Below are positions 8,867 through 16,350 of a stretch of 39,465 nt of DNA, in pieces. Each line of letters starts with the position of its first letter. The stretch's first letter is position 1. Below the pieces are notes generated by a model. That model was given only the letters and a program-made list of their open reading frames with translations, was not told where the DNA came from and made no database searches. Source of the DNA: Chromatocurvus sp046260765 (GTDB lineage Bacteria > Pseudomonadota > Gammaproteobacteria > Pseudomonadales > Halieaceae). Made by a program: the position numbers and the translations under genes. Location: assembly GCA_046260765.1 (NCBI GenBank), contig JBHEOO010000025.1, forward strand, positions 1 through 39,465. Direction: 5' to 3'.

Positions 8867-10078
8867 ATGCAGGGCTTATTACGTGAATGGTTGATACTGG
8901 GGTTGCTGGTCACCGCAACGCTGCCGTCGGTTGCTGTGCGAGGGGAGGCATCGCTGCCCGAGGGGGAGGAAAAGAAGCTGGTGGAGGCTGTCTGCAGCCG
9001 CTGCCACAGCATTAGCCTGATCACCCGATCCGCCGGTTTTGCATCAGCGGAGGAATGGCGAGCGCTGATCGACAGCATGGTGAACCTCTCCGATCCGCAG
9101 GCACAGACCATTGCCTCATACCTGTCGCAGGCTATCGAACCCGATATGAGCCGGCGTCCGACGCTGGTCGATGGCGAGACCCGCATCCGCATCGACGAGT
9201 GGCTGGTGCCCACGCTGGGGCAGCGCTCCCGCGATCCGGTGGAGACGCCGGACGGGATGATCTGGTGGACAGGCATGTGGGCCAGCCTGATCGGTCGACT
9301 GGATCCGCAAAGCGGTGAAATGGCGGAATACCATCTGCCACCGGCGGCGCGTCCGCACAGCATCGTGCCCGACAGCGACGGCCATCTCTGGTACCTGGGT
9401 AACAGCAACGGCACGATCGGTCGGCTCGATCCAGCTACTGGCCTGATCAAAGAATACCCCACCGAGGCGCAGGATCCTCACACCGGTGTCTTTCATCCCA
9501 ACGGTCAGTTTTACTTTACCGCCCAGCAGGCCGGGCGACTCGGGCGCCTGGATCCGGATACGGGCGAGCTCCGCGAGATCGAGACACGCAAGCGGCCCTA
9601 TGGCATACGCGTGGGTCCCGAAGGCCGCCTGTGGATTGCCTACAACGGCACCAACAGCATCGGTGCAATGTCGCCTGACAGCATGGAGGTCACCTATTTC
9701 GAGTTGCCTGATCCGGCGTCACGCGTGCGTCGGCTCGACCTGGATAGCCAGGGGCAGGTCTGGTTTGTTAACTCGACGCTCGGTCGTATTGGCCGACTTG
9801 ATCCCGCCACCGGTGATATTCAGGAATGGCCGTCGCCAAGTGGACCCGATTCACACCCCTATGCACTGGCGGTCGTGGACGATGTGGTCTGGTACAACGA
9901 GTCGGCCATGCGTCCCGATACCCTGGTGCGCTTTGATCCGGCGAGCGAGCAGTTTCAGAGTTGGGCGATTCCTTCAGGCGTCGGCATTGTGCGGCATATG
10001 TGGGTGACGGCCGCCGGCGAGCTGCTGATCCACCAGAGCAGTAGCAATCGTGTCGGCCGCGTCGTGATAGGGTCCTGA
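8867..10078 (+). CDS. Secreted c-type heme protein with virginiamycin B lyase-like propeller
   Basis: The 403-residue protein has an N-terminal signal peptide (hydrophobic core about residues 8-24). A single heme c motif CSRCH follows at residues 43-47 in a short cytochrome-like domain; a Met in IDSMVNLSDPQ is a candidate sixth ligand. From about residue 100 it is a Vgb-like beta-propeller with repeated blades such as IGRLDPQSGEMAEYHLP, IGRLDPATGLIKEYPT, LGRLDPDTGELREIE and IGRLDPATGDIQEWPSP. True virginiamycin B lyases are cytoplasmic and carry no heme, so antibiotic cleavage is not implied; a periplasmic redox or dehydrogenase-like role is inference. ATG 8867 has GGAGGA at 8853-8858. The transglutaminase-like gene begins 2 bp after its stop, suggesting coupled translation. 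Confidence 0.8.
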   Translation: MQGLLREWLILGLLVTATLPSVAVRGEASLPEGEEKKLVEAVCSRCHSISLITRSAGFASAEEWRALIDSMVNLSDPQAQTIASYLSQAIEPDMSRRPTLVDGETRIRIDEWLVPTLGQRSRDPVETPDGMIWWTGMWASLIGRLDPQSGEMAEYHLPPAARPHSIVPDSDGHLWYLGNSNGTIGRLDPATGLIKEYPTEAQDPHTGVFHPNGQFYFTAQQAGRLGRLDPDTGELREIETRKRPYGIRVGPEGRLWIAYNGTNSIGAMSPDSMEVTYFELPDPASRVRRLDLDSQGQVWFVNSTLGRIGRLDPATGDIQEWPSPSGPDSHPYALAVVDDVVWYNESAMRPDTLVRFDPASEQFQSWAIPSGVGIVRHMWVTAAGELLIHQSSSNRVGRVVIGS

Positions 10079-10080
10079 CC

Positions 10081-10866
10081 ATGTTGCTGAGGACACGCTG
10101 CGAGCTGGAATTCACGATCACGGAGCCAACGCCCTTCGTGCTCATGCTGCGTCCCTACCGTGGACCCAGTCAATGGGTCGTGCAGGAGGAGTGCCGACTG
10201 TCGCCGACGGTGCGAGCCTCGGAGTTCATCGACACGTTTGGCAATCTTTGTCTGCGCCTGGTCGCGCCGCCGGGCGAATTTGCGGTGCGCGCCTCTGCCG
10301 AGGTCATGACCGCGGACAACTCGGATCGCGGTCCCGGCGCGCCCTTTATCGAGGTGCAATACCTGCCAAATTCCGCGCTTACCTATCTGCTGCCCAGTCG
10401 GTACTGTGAATCCGATCGGTTCCACACTATGGCGAGCGAGATCACCGCGGGTCAGCAACCCGGTTACAATCAGGTGGCGGCGATCGAATCCTGGCTGCGT
10501 GAGCGTATCCGCTACCTGCCAGGGACCAGTGAGTTTCCCGAATCAGCGGTGGAGGTCAATTTGCGTCAGTCTGGTGTCTGTCGGGACCTGACTCACCTTG
10601 GCATTGCCCTGTGTCGCAGTCTCAGTATCCCGTCCCGGATTGTGGTGGGCTATCTGCACGATCTGCAGCCGATGGATATGCACGCCTGGTTCGAGGCTTA
10701 TGTCGGTGGTCGATGGTATACCTTCGACGCTACCCAGGAGCACCTGCGCCGCGGCTATGTTGTGATTGGGTACGGGCGCGACGCGGCGGACGTGGCACTT
10801 TATAACCAGTTCGGCGCACCGGTGAACTGCAACCGGCAGGCAACCAGCGTTGAGCGTATAGACTGA
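10081..10866 (+). CDS. Transglutaminase-like cysteine peptidase superfamily protein
   Basis: The 261-residue protein has an N-terminal beta-rich domain (LLRTRCELEFTITEPTPFV) followed by a transglutaminase-like core, an arrangement common in COG1305 proteins. The catalytic triad is visible: Cys167 in SGVCRDLTHL, His201 in MDMHAWFEAYV and Asp216 in YTFDATQE. Such proteins are papain-fold amidases or crosslinkers, mostly of unknown substrate in bacteria. No signal peptide is seen, so it probably acts in the cytoplasm unless exported otherwise. It begins 2 bp after the heme/propeller gene and is likely co-expressed with it. Confidence 0.88.
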   Translation: MLLRTRCELEFTITEPTPFVLMLRPYRGPSQWVVQEECRLSPTVRASEFIDTFGNLCLRLVAPPGEFAVRASAEVMTADNSDRGPGAPFIEVQYLPNSALTYLLPSRYCESDRFHTMASEITAGQQPGYNQVAAIESWLRERIRYLPGTSEFPESAVEVNLRQSGVCRDLTHLGIALCRSLSIPSRIVVGYLHDLQPMDMHAWFEAYVGGRWYTFDATQEHLRRGYVVIGYGRDAADVALYNQFGAPVNCNRQATSVERID

Positions 10867-10912
10867 GAGCGCCGCCTGCGTTCACTGCAGAGGCAATGAG
10901 GGGAAAGAATAC

Positions 10913-11461
10913 ATGCGACAAATCAAGCGGGTTATCCTGCTGGCGGCCATTGCGGTGCTGTCAGGATGCCTTGGCATGCCTGATGGCGTTGAGCCGGTGG
11001 GTGACTTCGAGGCAGAGCGTTACCTGGGCCGCTGGTACGAGATTGCGCGGCTTGACCACAGCTTTGAGCGCGGGCTGGAGGCAGTCAACGCGACGTACAG
11101 CGTGCGTGAAGACGGCGGTATCGAAGTGGTCAATCGCGGGTTCGATACCGAAGACGGCGAATGGCGTGAAGCGGTTGGCAAGGCCTATTTCGTTGAAGAT
11201 GACAGCATCGCGCATCTCAAGGTGTCGTTCTTCGGGCCTTTTTACGGCTCCTATGTTGTGTTCGACCTGGACAGGCGCGATTATGGAACGGCGTTTGTGT
11301 CCGGTTACAACCATTCCTACCTGTGGTTGCTGGCGCGCTCGGCGTCAGTCAGCGAGGCGGTCAAGGCCGATTTCGTGCGCCAGGCCGAAGCACTGGGCTT
11401 CGCCACGGAAGATCTTGTGTGGGTGGATCAGTCCCGCGATGCGGATTCGCAGGCAAATTGA
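10913..11461 (+). CDS. blc: Outer-membrane lipocalin lipoprotein
   Basis: The 182-residue protein is a bacterial lipocalin of the Blc type, anchored in the outer membrane and binding lysophospholipids or fatty acids. The signal peptide ends in lipobox LSGC with Cys19. The first lipocalin motif, YLGRWYEIARLDHSFERGL, is clear. Later blocks NATYSVREDGGIEVVNRGF, KVSFFGPFYGSYVVFDLD and SYLWLLAR match family strands. The ATG at 10913 has GAGGGG at 10898-10903. The gene may share a transcript with the two upstream genes, and a strong GC-rich hairpin follows its stop. Confidence 0.93.
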   Translation: MRQIKRVILLAAIAVLSGCLGMPDGVEPVGDFEAERYLGRWYEIARLDHSFERGLEAVNATYSVREDGGIEVVNRGFDTEDGEWREAVGKAYFVEDDSIAHLKVSFFGPFYGSYVVFDLDRRDYGTAFVSGYNHSYLWLLARSASVSEAVKADFVRQAEALGFATEDLVWVDQSRDADSQAN

Positions 11462-11464
11462 TAA

Positions 11465-11487
11465 TGCGGGGCCTTGAGGGCCCCGCA
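11465..11487. terminator. GC-rich hairpin between convergent genes
   Basis: A perfect 9-bp stem TGCGGGGCC/GGCCCCGCA with loop TTGAG starts 4 bases after the lipocalin stop codon and ends 12 bases before the stop of the convergent gene. It is a likely bidirectional terminator, although the T-rich tail is poor on both strands. Confidence 0.65.
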
Positions 11488-11498
11488 ATCACGATGTA

Positions 11499-11870
11499 TC
11501 AGAGGCGCATGTCGTCTCTGCGATCTATCAGGCGCCACTGGCGCTTGCCCTCTACATCTTCGGTATAGCGGTATTTCACTTTCGAGCCATGCGGCGCATC
11601 AACAATGTCGTTGTCGCTGGGGACCTTGAACTGTATGCGACGGCTGCGGTCGACGCGTGACATGCGGCAGGGGGCCTGCTCGCCGCGTTCCGCGCTGCGA
11701 AATACCAGATGCACTGCCTCACCGCCTGAGGCAGCGCGGGTCTGGTTCACGGTGCCCTCCAGAATACAGTCCTGGGTTATTTCTGCGTTAGCCTGTGCTG
11801 CGACCGGTGGTGCGACGTGTGTTGCGAGAAGCAGCGCGAGTGCAGATGTAATGCCCGATAGTGTTTTCAT
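11499..11870 (-). CDS. Small periplasmic protein of unknown function
   Basis: I do not recognise the family. The 123-residue protein has a clear Sec signal peptide (MKTLSGITSALALLLATHVA, cleavage probably after AAQA). The mature part is about 95 residues, with two Cys (DCILEG and APCRM) that could form a disulfide, and a basic, strand-rich C-terminus ending WRLIDRRDDMRL. ATG 11870 has GGAG about 7 bases upstream, so translation is well supported. It is convergent with the lipocalin gene. The Pho-box-like arrays at 11969-12080 lie upstream, but point away from this gene. Confidence 0.75.
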   Translation of the reverse strand: MKTLSGITSALALLLATHVAPPVAAQANAEITQDCILEGTVNQTRAASGGEAVHLVFRSAERGEQAPCRMSRVDRSRRIQFKVPSDNDIVDAPHGSKVKYRYTEDVEGKRQWRLIDRRDDMRL

Positions 11871-11968
11871 GGTTTGTCTCCTTCGCCTCCCGGCGATTAA
11901 TACCCCGCTGCTGGGGCGTTATGTCGGTCGAGCACTGGCGGCTTAAGTTCTTTTGCCGACAGTGCCGA

Positions 11969-11997
11969 TTTTCATTCGATTGTCATATTCCTGTAAT
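11969..11997 (+). promoter_or_regulatory. Pho-box-like array A (three 11-bp-spaced direct repeats)
   Basis: The 7-mers TTTTCAT (11969-11975), TTGTCAT (11980-11986) and CTGTAAT (11991-11997) are each separated by 4 bp. They match the PhoB half-site CTGTCAT at 5, 6 and 6 of 7 positions with exactly the 7+4+7 geometry. The half-sites read on the plus strand. Confidence 0.55.
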
Positions 11998-12051
11998 AAT
12001 AAAGTGCTAGGGACAAACGGATATTAAGTTGGCTTCCTCATAAAAGCCAGA

Positions 12052-12080
12052 CTGTAACCTGATTGTCACAATAAATTCAT
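12052..12080 (+). promoter_or_regulatory. Pho-box-like array B (11-bp-spaced direct repeats)
   Basis: CTGTAAC (12052-12058), TTGTCAC (12063-12069) and the weaker AATTCAT (12074-12080) repeat the 7+4+7 spacing 83 bp downstream of array A, in the same orientation. No protein-coding gene follows on the plus strand before the 3' end of imuB on the other strand. Confidence 0.48.
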
Positions 12081-12156
12081 AAACGGAGCGACGTTGGTTG
12101 CGCCGGTTATTTTTCGATAACTTCAGTTAAAACAAAGGTTTGTGCTCGAAGACAGG

Positions 12157-13581
12157 TCAGTCGAAGATGCCGTGGACGAACCACTGTCGTTCAATTCGGT
12201 CAAAAAACACCCAGAATGCCTCGCCGAGCGCATTTTTTGCCACGAAATAGTCGCGACTGGCGGGGCGGTGCCACCAGCCGTCTTCGATGCGTTCCGGGCC
12301 ACAAACCAGTGTCAGCAGGCCGTTCCAGTACAGCGTATGGGCATCCTGCTGTCGCGCGGGCTGCGGCTGTGGCAGCAGCCAGAAGGGTCGCAGCGACGTA
12401 TGCGCGCTGCTGCTCTGTAAAGCGGTGGAGAGATCGGCTGTGCACTCCACGGCGAATTCCGGCAGGTGTTCACTGCGCGACGCAACATGCTGTACCGCCG
12501 GCAGGCCCAGGCGATTGCGCAGTCGGTCCGGCAGGCTCTCGAGGGGCTCGTCGTCAGCACGACCGAACAGATCGGCGCTGGCCTGGGTTGCGCACTCCAG
12601 GTGCGGGCTTTCCAGCACGATGGTCTCCACGCCGTCGATCAGGGTCTGGCGCTCCATGCGGGCAGTGGTCAGCAGACGCCAGTGCCTGGCGCTGATCATG
12701 CCCTCGCTGGCGCGGACAGACAGCGACTGTCGCCTGCGGTCGGCACTGATGAAATGCCAGTGAATCTCCCGTGTCTGCTGTTGCGTGTTGTGCATAAAAT
12801 GCTGCAGTGATTGCAGCAGCAGCGTGATTGCCGGCTGCATTTCCTGCAGATTGCTGATTTCATAGCCGAACAGGTAACTGTCACTGAATGCTGACGGTGG
12901 CTTGAAGTCTGCCTCGCGGTCGTGGATGCGCCCGGTGATCTGTCCCAGCAGCGTGACCAGAATCTGTCCGCAGCGCTTGCCGAGTGCGGCTGCCGGCAAA
13001 TGCAGGAGGTCGCCCAGCGTACGCAGTCCGGCCCGCTCAAGGGCGTCAACGCCCGGTGCCAGGGGGGCCAGGAGGGACAAGGGGAGCGGTCCCAGGCGCA
13101 GCTCCAGAGCACTGCCCGGGTCGAGGGCGGTGTCGGTCGGAGCAAAGGTAAGTAGCCAGGCAGCCTTCGGGGTTGCCGCAACCCCGCTGTCAACATGGTA
13201 GCGGCGCTGCGCGAGTTCGCGATCGACCTGATGCAGAAGGCTGTGCAGCCCACCGAACAGACGCAGACTGCCGCCGACTTCAAGTAACAGGCAATCGCCG
13301 CGCCAGGGATACAGGTTTGGCGTGATGCTGTAAGCCCAGCAGCACAGTTCCTGCAGGCAGCGGGCTTCGGCCCCGGGGTCGCGCTCGAGAAGTTGCAGGC
13401 CCTGTTCGCCACAGAGGGTCCTTGCTGTGGCAATGCCCATTCCCGGCTGCAGGCCGCAGGCGGCCGCACTGTCATTCAGGCACAACAATCGCTGCCGCGC
13501 CACCACGGCCCGCGGGGCGTCGTCATCCCGGCTCAGGCACTGCAGCGAAAGCCGGCTGAATCGTAGGCACAACCAGAGCAT
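12157..13581 (-). CDS. imuB: ImuB, catalytically inactive Y-family polymerase-like mutasome protein
   Basis: The 474-residue protein is the Y-family-related accessory factor of SOS translesion synthesis. In other bacteria ImuB bridges ImuA, the DnaE2 polymerase and the beta clamp. The N-terminus MLWLCLRFSRLSLQCLSR is typical. The acidic catalytic residues of active Y-family enzymes are absent: the first Asp is replaced within LWLCLRFS, and the usual S-x-D-E box reads LLLEVGGSLRLFGG. A helix-hairpin region (AGLRTLGDLLHLPAAALGKR) precedes the little-finger-like part. The C-terminus carries YFVAKNALGEAFWVFFDR and ends GIFD. ATG 13581 matches family N-termini but has no ribosome binding site, and the LexA box begins 11 bp upstream. 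imuA is about 2.8 kb away, and dnaE2 and lexA are not in the window. Confidence 0.9.
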   Translation of the reverse strand: MLWLCLRFSRLSLQCLSRDDDAPRAVVARQRLLCLNDSAAACGLQPGMGIATARTLCGEQGLQLLERDPGAEARCLQELCCWAYSITPNLYPWRGDCLLLEVGGSLRLFGGLHSLLHQVDRELAQRRYHVDSGVAATPKAAWLLTFAPTDTALDPGSALELRLGPLPLSLLAPLAPGVDALERAGLRTLGDLLHLPAAALGKRCGQILVTLLGQITGRIHDREADFKPPSAFSDSYLFGYEISNLQEMQPAITLLLQSLQHFMHNTQQQTREIHWHFISADRRRQSLSVRASEGMISARHWRLLTTARMERQTLIDGVETIVLESPHLECATQASADLFGRADDEPLESLPDRLRNRLGLPAVQHVASRSEHLPEFAVECTADLSTALQSSSAHTSLRPFWLLPQPQPARQQDAHTLYWNGLLTLVCGPERIEDGWWHRPASRDYFVAKNALGEAFWVFFDRIERQWFVHGIFD

Positions 13582-13592
13582 GGCAAATAAAA

Positions 13593-13612
13593 TACTGTAT
13601 GGATATACAGTA
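13593..13612 (-). promoter_or_regulatory. LexA (SOS) box upstream of imuB
   Basis: TACTGTATGGATATACAGTA is a near-perfect match to the gammaproteobacterial LexA consensus CTGT-N8-ACAG with flanking TA. On the imuB strand TTGATC (a possible -35) lies just before it, so transcription would start at or very near the imuB ATG. The site also lies 112 bp upstream of the divergent peptidase gene, which it might affect. Confidence 0.92.
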
Positions 13613-13724
13613 TCCATGATCAAATGCCGCGTTGTCTACCCACTGCATGTCTACCCACAGCATTGGTATTTTGCTGGTCGTTACGCCATTATCCTGTCCG
13701 TTACTTATGCTGAGGGAGTCGACT

Positions 13725-15590
13725 TTGAAACAACAACGTAACTGTGTACTCGCGCTGGCGCTGGCCTCCGCCATTGGCCTGAGCGCGTGCTCTGGCAAGG
13801 ACGATAACGCCATGCCGGGTACGTCAACGGCGGAAACGACCAGCAGCATGACCTCGGGCATGGAACAGGAGTCCCCCGCAAGTTTTCGCGAGTTCCTGGA
13901 GGAGGCCTATGCCACGGACATGCAGCGTTATCCGCTGACGGCAACCTATCGCGGCATCAAGGCCAATAACGACAAGTGGAACCCGGTTTCCGAAAGATTC
14001 CAGCAGGAGACCCGTGAGCTGAATCTGGCGCGCCTGCAGCAGCTGCGCAGGTTTGATCGCAGCAGTCTGAGTAGCAGTGAGCAGCTCTCTTATGATCTGT
14101 ATGAGCTGAATCTGGAGCGACAGCTGGCCAATGACCAGTTCCGTCATCACCATTACGTTATTCACCAGTTCCGTGGCCCGCATACCGCCGTTCCCAGTGC
14201 GCTGATCAATATTCATCGCATAGCTGGTCGCCAGGATGCCGAGGACTATATTGGTCGACTGCGTAACGTGCCGATGTATTTTGACCAGGTCATTTCGCAA
14301 ATGGCTATCCGCACCGAAAAAGGCCTGTTGCTGGCAGACTGGCAGTATCCGAAGATGCTGGAGTCGGCGCAGAACGTCATCACCGGCGCTCCTTACGACG
14401 ACAGCGGCACGGACTCCACGCTCTGGGAGGACTTCAAGACCAAGGTGGCAGCGCTGGACGTTGATGACCAGATGCGTCAGGCGCTGCTCGATGAGGCAGA
14501 GACCGTCCTGGTGGATGTGGTCAAGCCGGCGTATCAGCGGCTGATTGCCGCTATTGCCCAGCAGGCGCGGGAAGCGTCGGAAGACGACGGCGTGTGGAAG
14601 TTCGCCGATGGCGATGAATTCTATGCCCAGCGCCTGCGCTGGTTTACCACGACCGATCTCAGCGCCGACGATATCCACACCATTGGACTCAGCGAGGTCG
14701 AACGCATTCATGGCGAGATGCGTTCGATCATGCGGGCAGTGGGCTTTGAAGGTGATCTGCCCGCGTTCTTTGATTTCATGCGCGAGGATGAGCAGTTTTA
14801 TTATCCGAACACTGACGCGGGGCGCCAGGCCTACCTGACAGAAGCGCGGGCGGCGATCGACGCCATGCGTGAGCGCCTGCCGGATTATTTTGGCCTGCTG
14901 CCCGAGGCCGAGCTGGTGGTCAAGCGTGTAGAAGCGTTCCGTGAGCGCTCCGCTGGCAAGGCGTTCTACCAGGCACCGCCGAAGGACGGTTCGCGTCCTG
15001 GCATTTATTACGCCAACCTGTATGACATGGCGGATATGCCGAAATACCAGCTCGAAGCACTGGCGTTTCACGAAGGTGTTCCGGGGCATCACATGCAGCG
15101 TGCCATCACCGTGGCGCTGGACGACATTCCCGAGTTCCAGAAGTATGCAAGTTTCACGGCATTCACCGAAGGGTGGGGGCTGTATGCCGAGGAGTTGGCC
15201 AGGGACATGGGCTTTTACCAGGATCCCTATTCGGACTTTGGTCGTCTGGCTATGGAGCTGTGGCGCGCCTGTCGTCTGGTGGTCGACACAGGGATACACA
15301 GCAAGCGCTGGACCCGCGAAGAGGCAATCAGTTACCTGGCTGAAAATACACCGAACTCACTGGGTGACTCCACCAGGGCGATTGAGCGGTATATCGCCAT
15401 GCCCGGGCAGGCGACGGCTTATCTGATTGGCAAGCTGAAGATCATGGAGATGCGCGAAAAAGCCCGTGTCGCCCTCGGTGAGGATTTTGACATCCGCAAT
15501 TTCCACGATGAGGTTCTCAAGGACGGTCCGGTGCCCTTGTCCATTCTTGAAAAGAAGATCGATGCGATGATTGAGAGGCAGGCGGGTTAG
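13725..15590 (+). CDS. DUF885 family zinc-peptidase-like lipoprotein
   Basis: The 621-residue protein is an exported lipoprotein of the DUF885 family, which is related to M2/M32-type zinc carboxypeptidases. The signal peptide ends in LSAC (Cys22). The metal motif HEGVPGHH, at about residues 448-456, matches the family's HExxPGHH, followed by FTEGWGLYAEELA. Further family marks are PGIYYANLYDMADMPKYQLEA and YIAMPGQATAYLIGKLKI. Start TTG 13725 is chosen because GAGGGAG lies at 13712-13718 and gives a proper signal peptide; ATG 13707 is an alternative. It is divergent from imuB across 143 bp holding a LexA box. Peptidase substrate is unknown. Confidence 0.9.
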   Translation: MKQQRNCVLALALASAIGLSACSGKDDNAMPGTSTAETTSSMTSGMEQESPASFREFLEEAYATDMQRYPLTATYRGIKANNDKWNPVSERFQQETRELNLARLQQLRRFDRSSLSSSEQLSYDLYELNLERQLANDQFRHHHYVIHQFRGPHTAVPSALINIHRIAGRQDAEDYIGRLRNVPMYFDQVISQMAIRTEKGLLLADWQYPKMLESAQNVITGAPYDDSGTDSTLWEDFKTKVAALDVDDQMRQALLDEAETVLVDVVKPAYQRLIAAIAQQAREASEDDGVWKFADGDEFYAQRLRWFTTTDLSADDIHTIGLSEVERIHGEMRSIMRAVGFEGDLPAFFDFMREDEQFYYPNTDAGRQAYLTEARAAIDAMRERLPDYFGLLPEAELVVKRVEAFRERSAGKAFYQAPPKDGSRPGIYYANLYDMADMPKYQLEALAFHEGVPGHHMQRAITVALDDIPEFQKYASFTAFTEGWGLYAEELARDMGFYQDPYSDFGRLAMELWRACRLVVDTGIHSKRWTREEAISYLAENTPNSLGDSTRAIERYIAMPGQATAYLIGKLKIMEMREKARVALGEDFDIRNFHDEVLKDGPVPLSILEKKIDAMIERQAG

Positions 15591-15595
15591 TGGTT

Positions 15596-15802
15596 CTAGA
15601 CCCCGCCGCTCTCCATGAGGTAGGTGATGACACCCTTGATCAGGAAGCCCAGAATTCCCATTCCGAGGGCGATGAACAGGATCAGGGTGCCAAATTTGCC
15701 GGCATTGCTGCGGCGGGCCAGGTCCCAGACGATAAAGATCATGAACAGGATTAATCCGCCAACGCCGATAGTGACCCCGTAGTCGGTCAGCCACGCGTCC
15801 AT
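15596..15802 (-). CDS. DUF2788 family small membrane protein
   Basis: The 68-residue protein has two transmembrane segments, GVTIGVGGLILFMIFIVWDL and TLILFIALGMGILGFLIKGV, joined by the polar loop ARRSNAGKFG. This layout and the AGKFGT motif fit DUF2788, a family of unknown function in gammaproteobacteria. It begins 9 bp after the osmC-like gene on the same strand and ends 5 bp from the stop of the convergent peptidase gene, with no room for a separate terminator. Confidence 0.85.
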   Translation of the reverse strand: MDAWLTDYGVTIGVGGLILFMIFIVWDLARRSNAGKFGTLILFIALGMGILGFLIKGVITYLMESGGV

Positions 15803-15811
15803 AAAACGATC

Positions 15812-16249
15812 TCAGCTATTGTGATTGACGCGAGTTGTCAGCTGCGGTTCTACGTTCAGTGAATTGGTAATCAGGCAGTTCTCCTCCGCTTTGTGCAGCA
15901 GTTTTTCTGCTTTTTCCGGGTCTGTTCCTTCTGGCACTGTGAGTGTGGCGGTAATGTGCACGGCCGTGAAGCGGGTTACACGCTCCACGCGATCCAGTGT
16001 TCCTTCGGCGCTGCATTCCAGGTTAGCCCAGTCCAGCTTTGAGGCGCGGGCAATAGCGCGAAACGTCAATACGAAGCAGTCGGCTATCGCGGCAACCAGC
16101 AGTGATTCCGGAGACCACTGATCACCTGGTCCACCGAATTCAGCGGGTGCTGCGCTGCTGATATCGGGGACATTGGATGCACTCAGCGTGATGGTGCCAG
16201 TATCAGCACCATTGGCGCTTACAGTGTAGTTGTGCGGCAAATCCTGCAT
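15812..16249 (-). CDS. OsmC/Ohr-family protein
   Basis: The 145-residue cytoplasmic protein belongs to the OsmC/Ohr superfamily of thiol-dependent hydroperoxide reductases. The two catalytic cysteines are present: Cys58 in AAIADCFVLTFRAIA and Cys125 in AEENCLITNSL. WSPESLLVAA is the usual helix preceding the first Cys. The sequence is closer to general OsmC-like proteins than to Ohr, so a precise substrate cannot be given. ATG 16249 has AGGAG 7 bases upstream. It is the next gene downstream of imuA on the same strand, about 100 bp away, with a palindrome between. Confidence 0.9.
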   Translation of the reverse strand: MQDLPHNYTVSANGADTGTITLSASNVPDISSAAPAEFGGPGDQWSPESLLVAAIADCFVLTFRAIARASKLDWANLECSAEGTLDRVERVTRFTAVHITATLTVPEGTDPEKAEKLLHKAEENCLITNSLNVEPQLTTRVNHNS

Positions 16250-16313
16250 GTTCAGCTCCTTGTTGATGTATACCTCCGTTATAACGATAAAGATCGGTGG
16301 CGGCTACCCCCGG

Positions 16314-16329
16314 ACGGTGCATGCACCGT
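16314..16329. repeat. Perfect 16-bp palindrome between imuA and the osmC-like gene
   Basis: ACGGTGCATGCACCGT lies 21 bp beyond the imuA stop and 64 bp upstream of the osmC-like start. It has no T-tract, so a protein-binding operator is as plausible as a hairpin. Confidence 0.55.
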
Positions 16330-16350
16330 GCGCCATGTTGCCCGATGGAG

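Noticed and set aside
8867..10078. Virginiamycin B resistance gene
   Set aside because: The Vgb-like blades are preceded by a signal peptide and a heme c motif, unlike the cytoplasmic resistance enzymes; similarity is of fold.
13824..15299. 491-codon open frame antisense to the DUF885 peptidase
   Set aside because: It is the GC-skewed complement of a gene with clear family motifs; the antisense product shows no recognisable domain.
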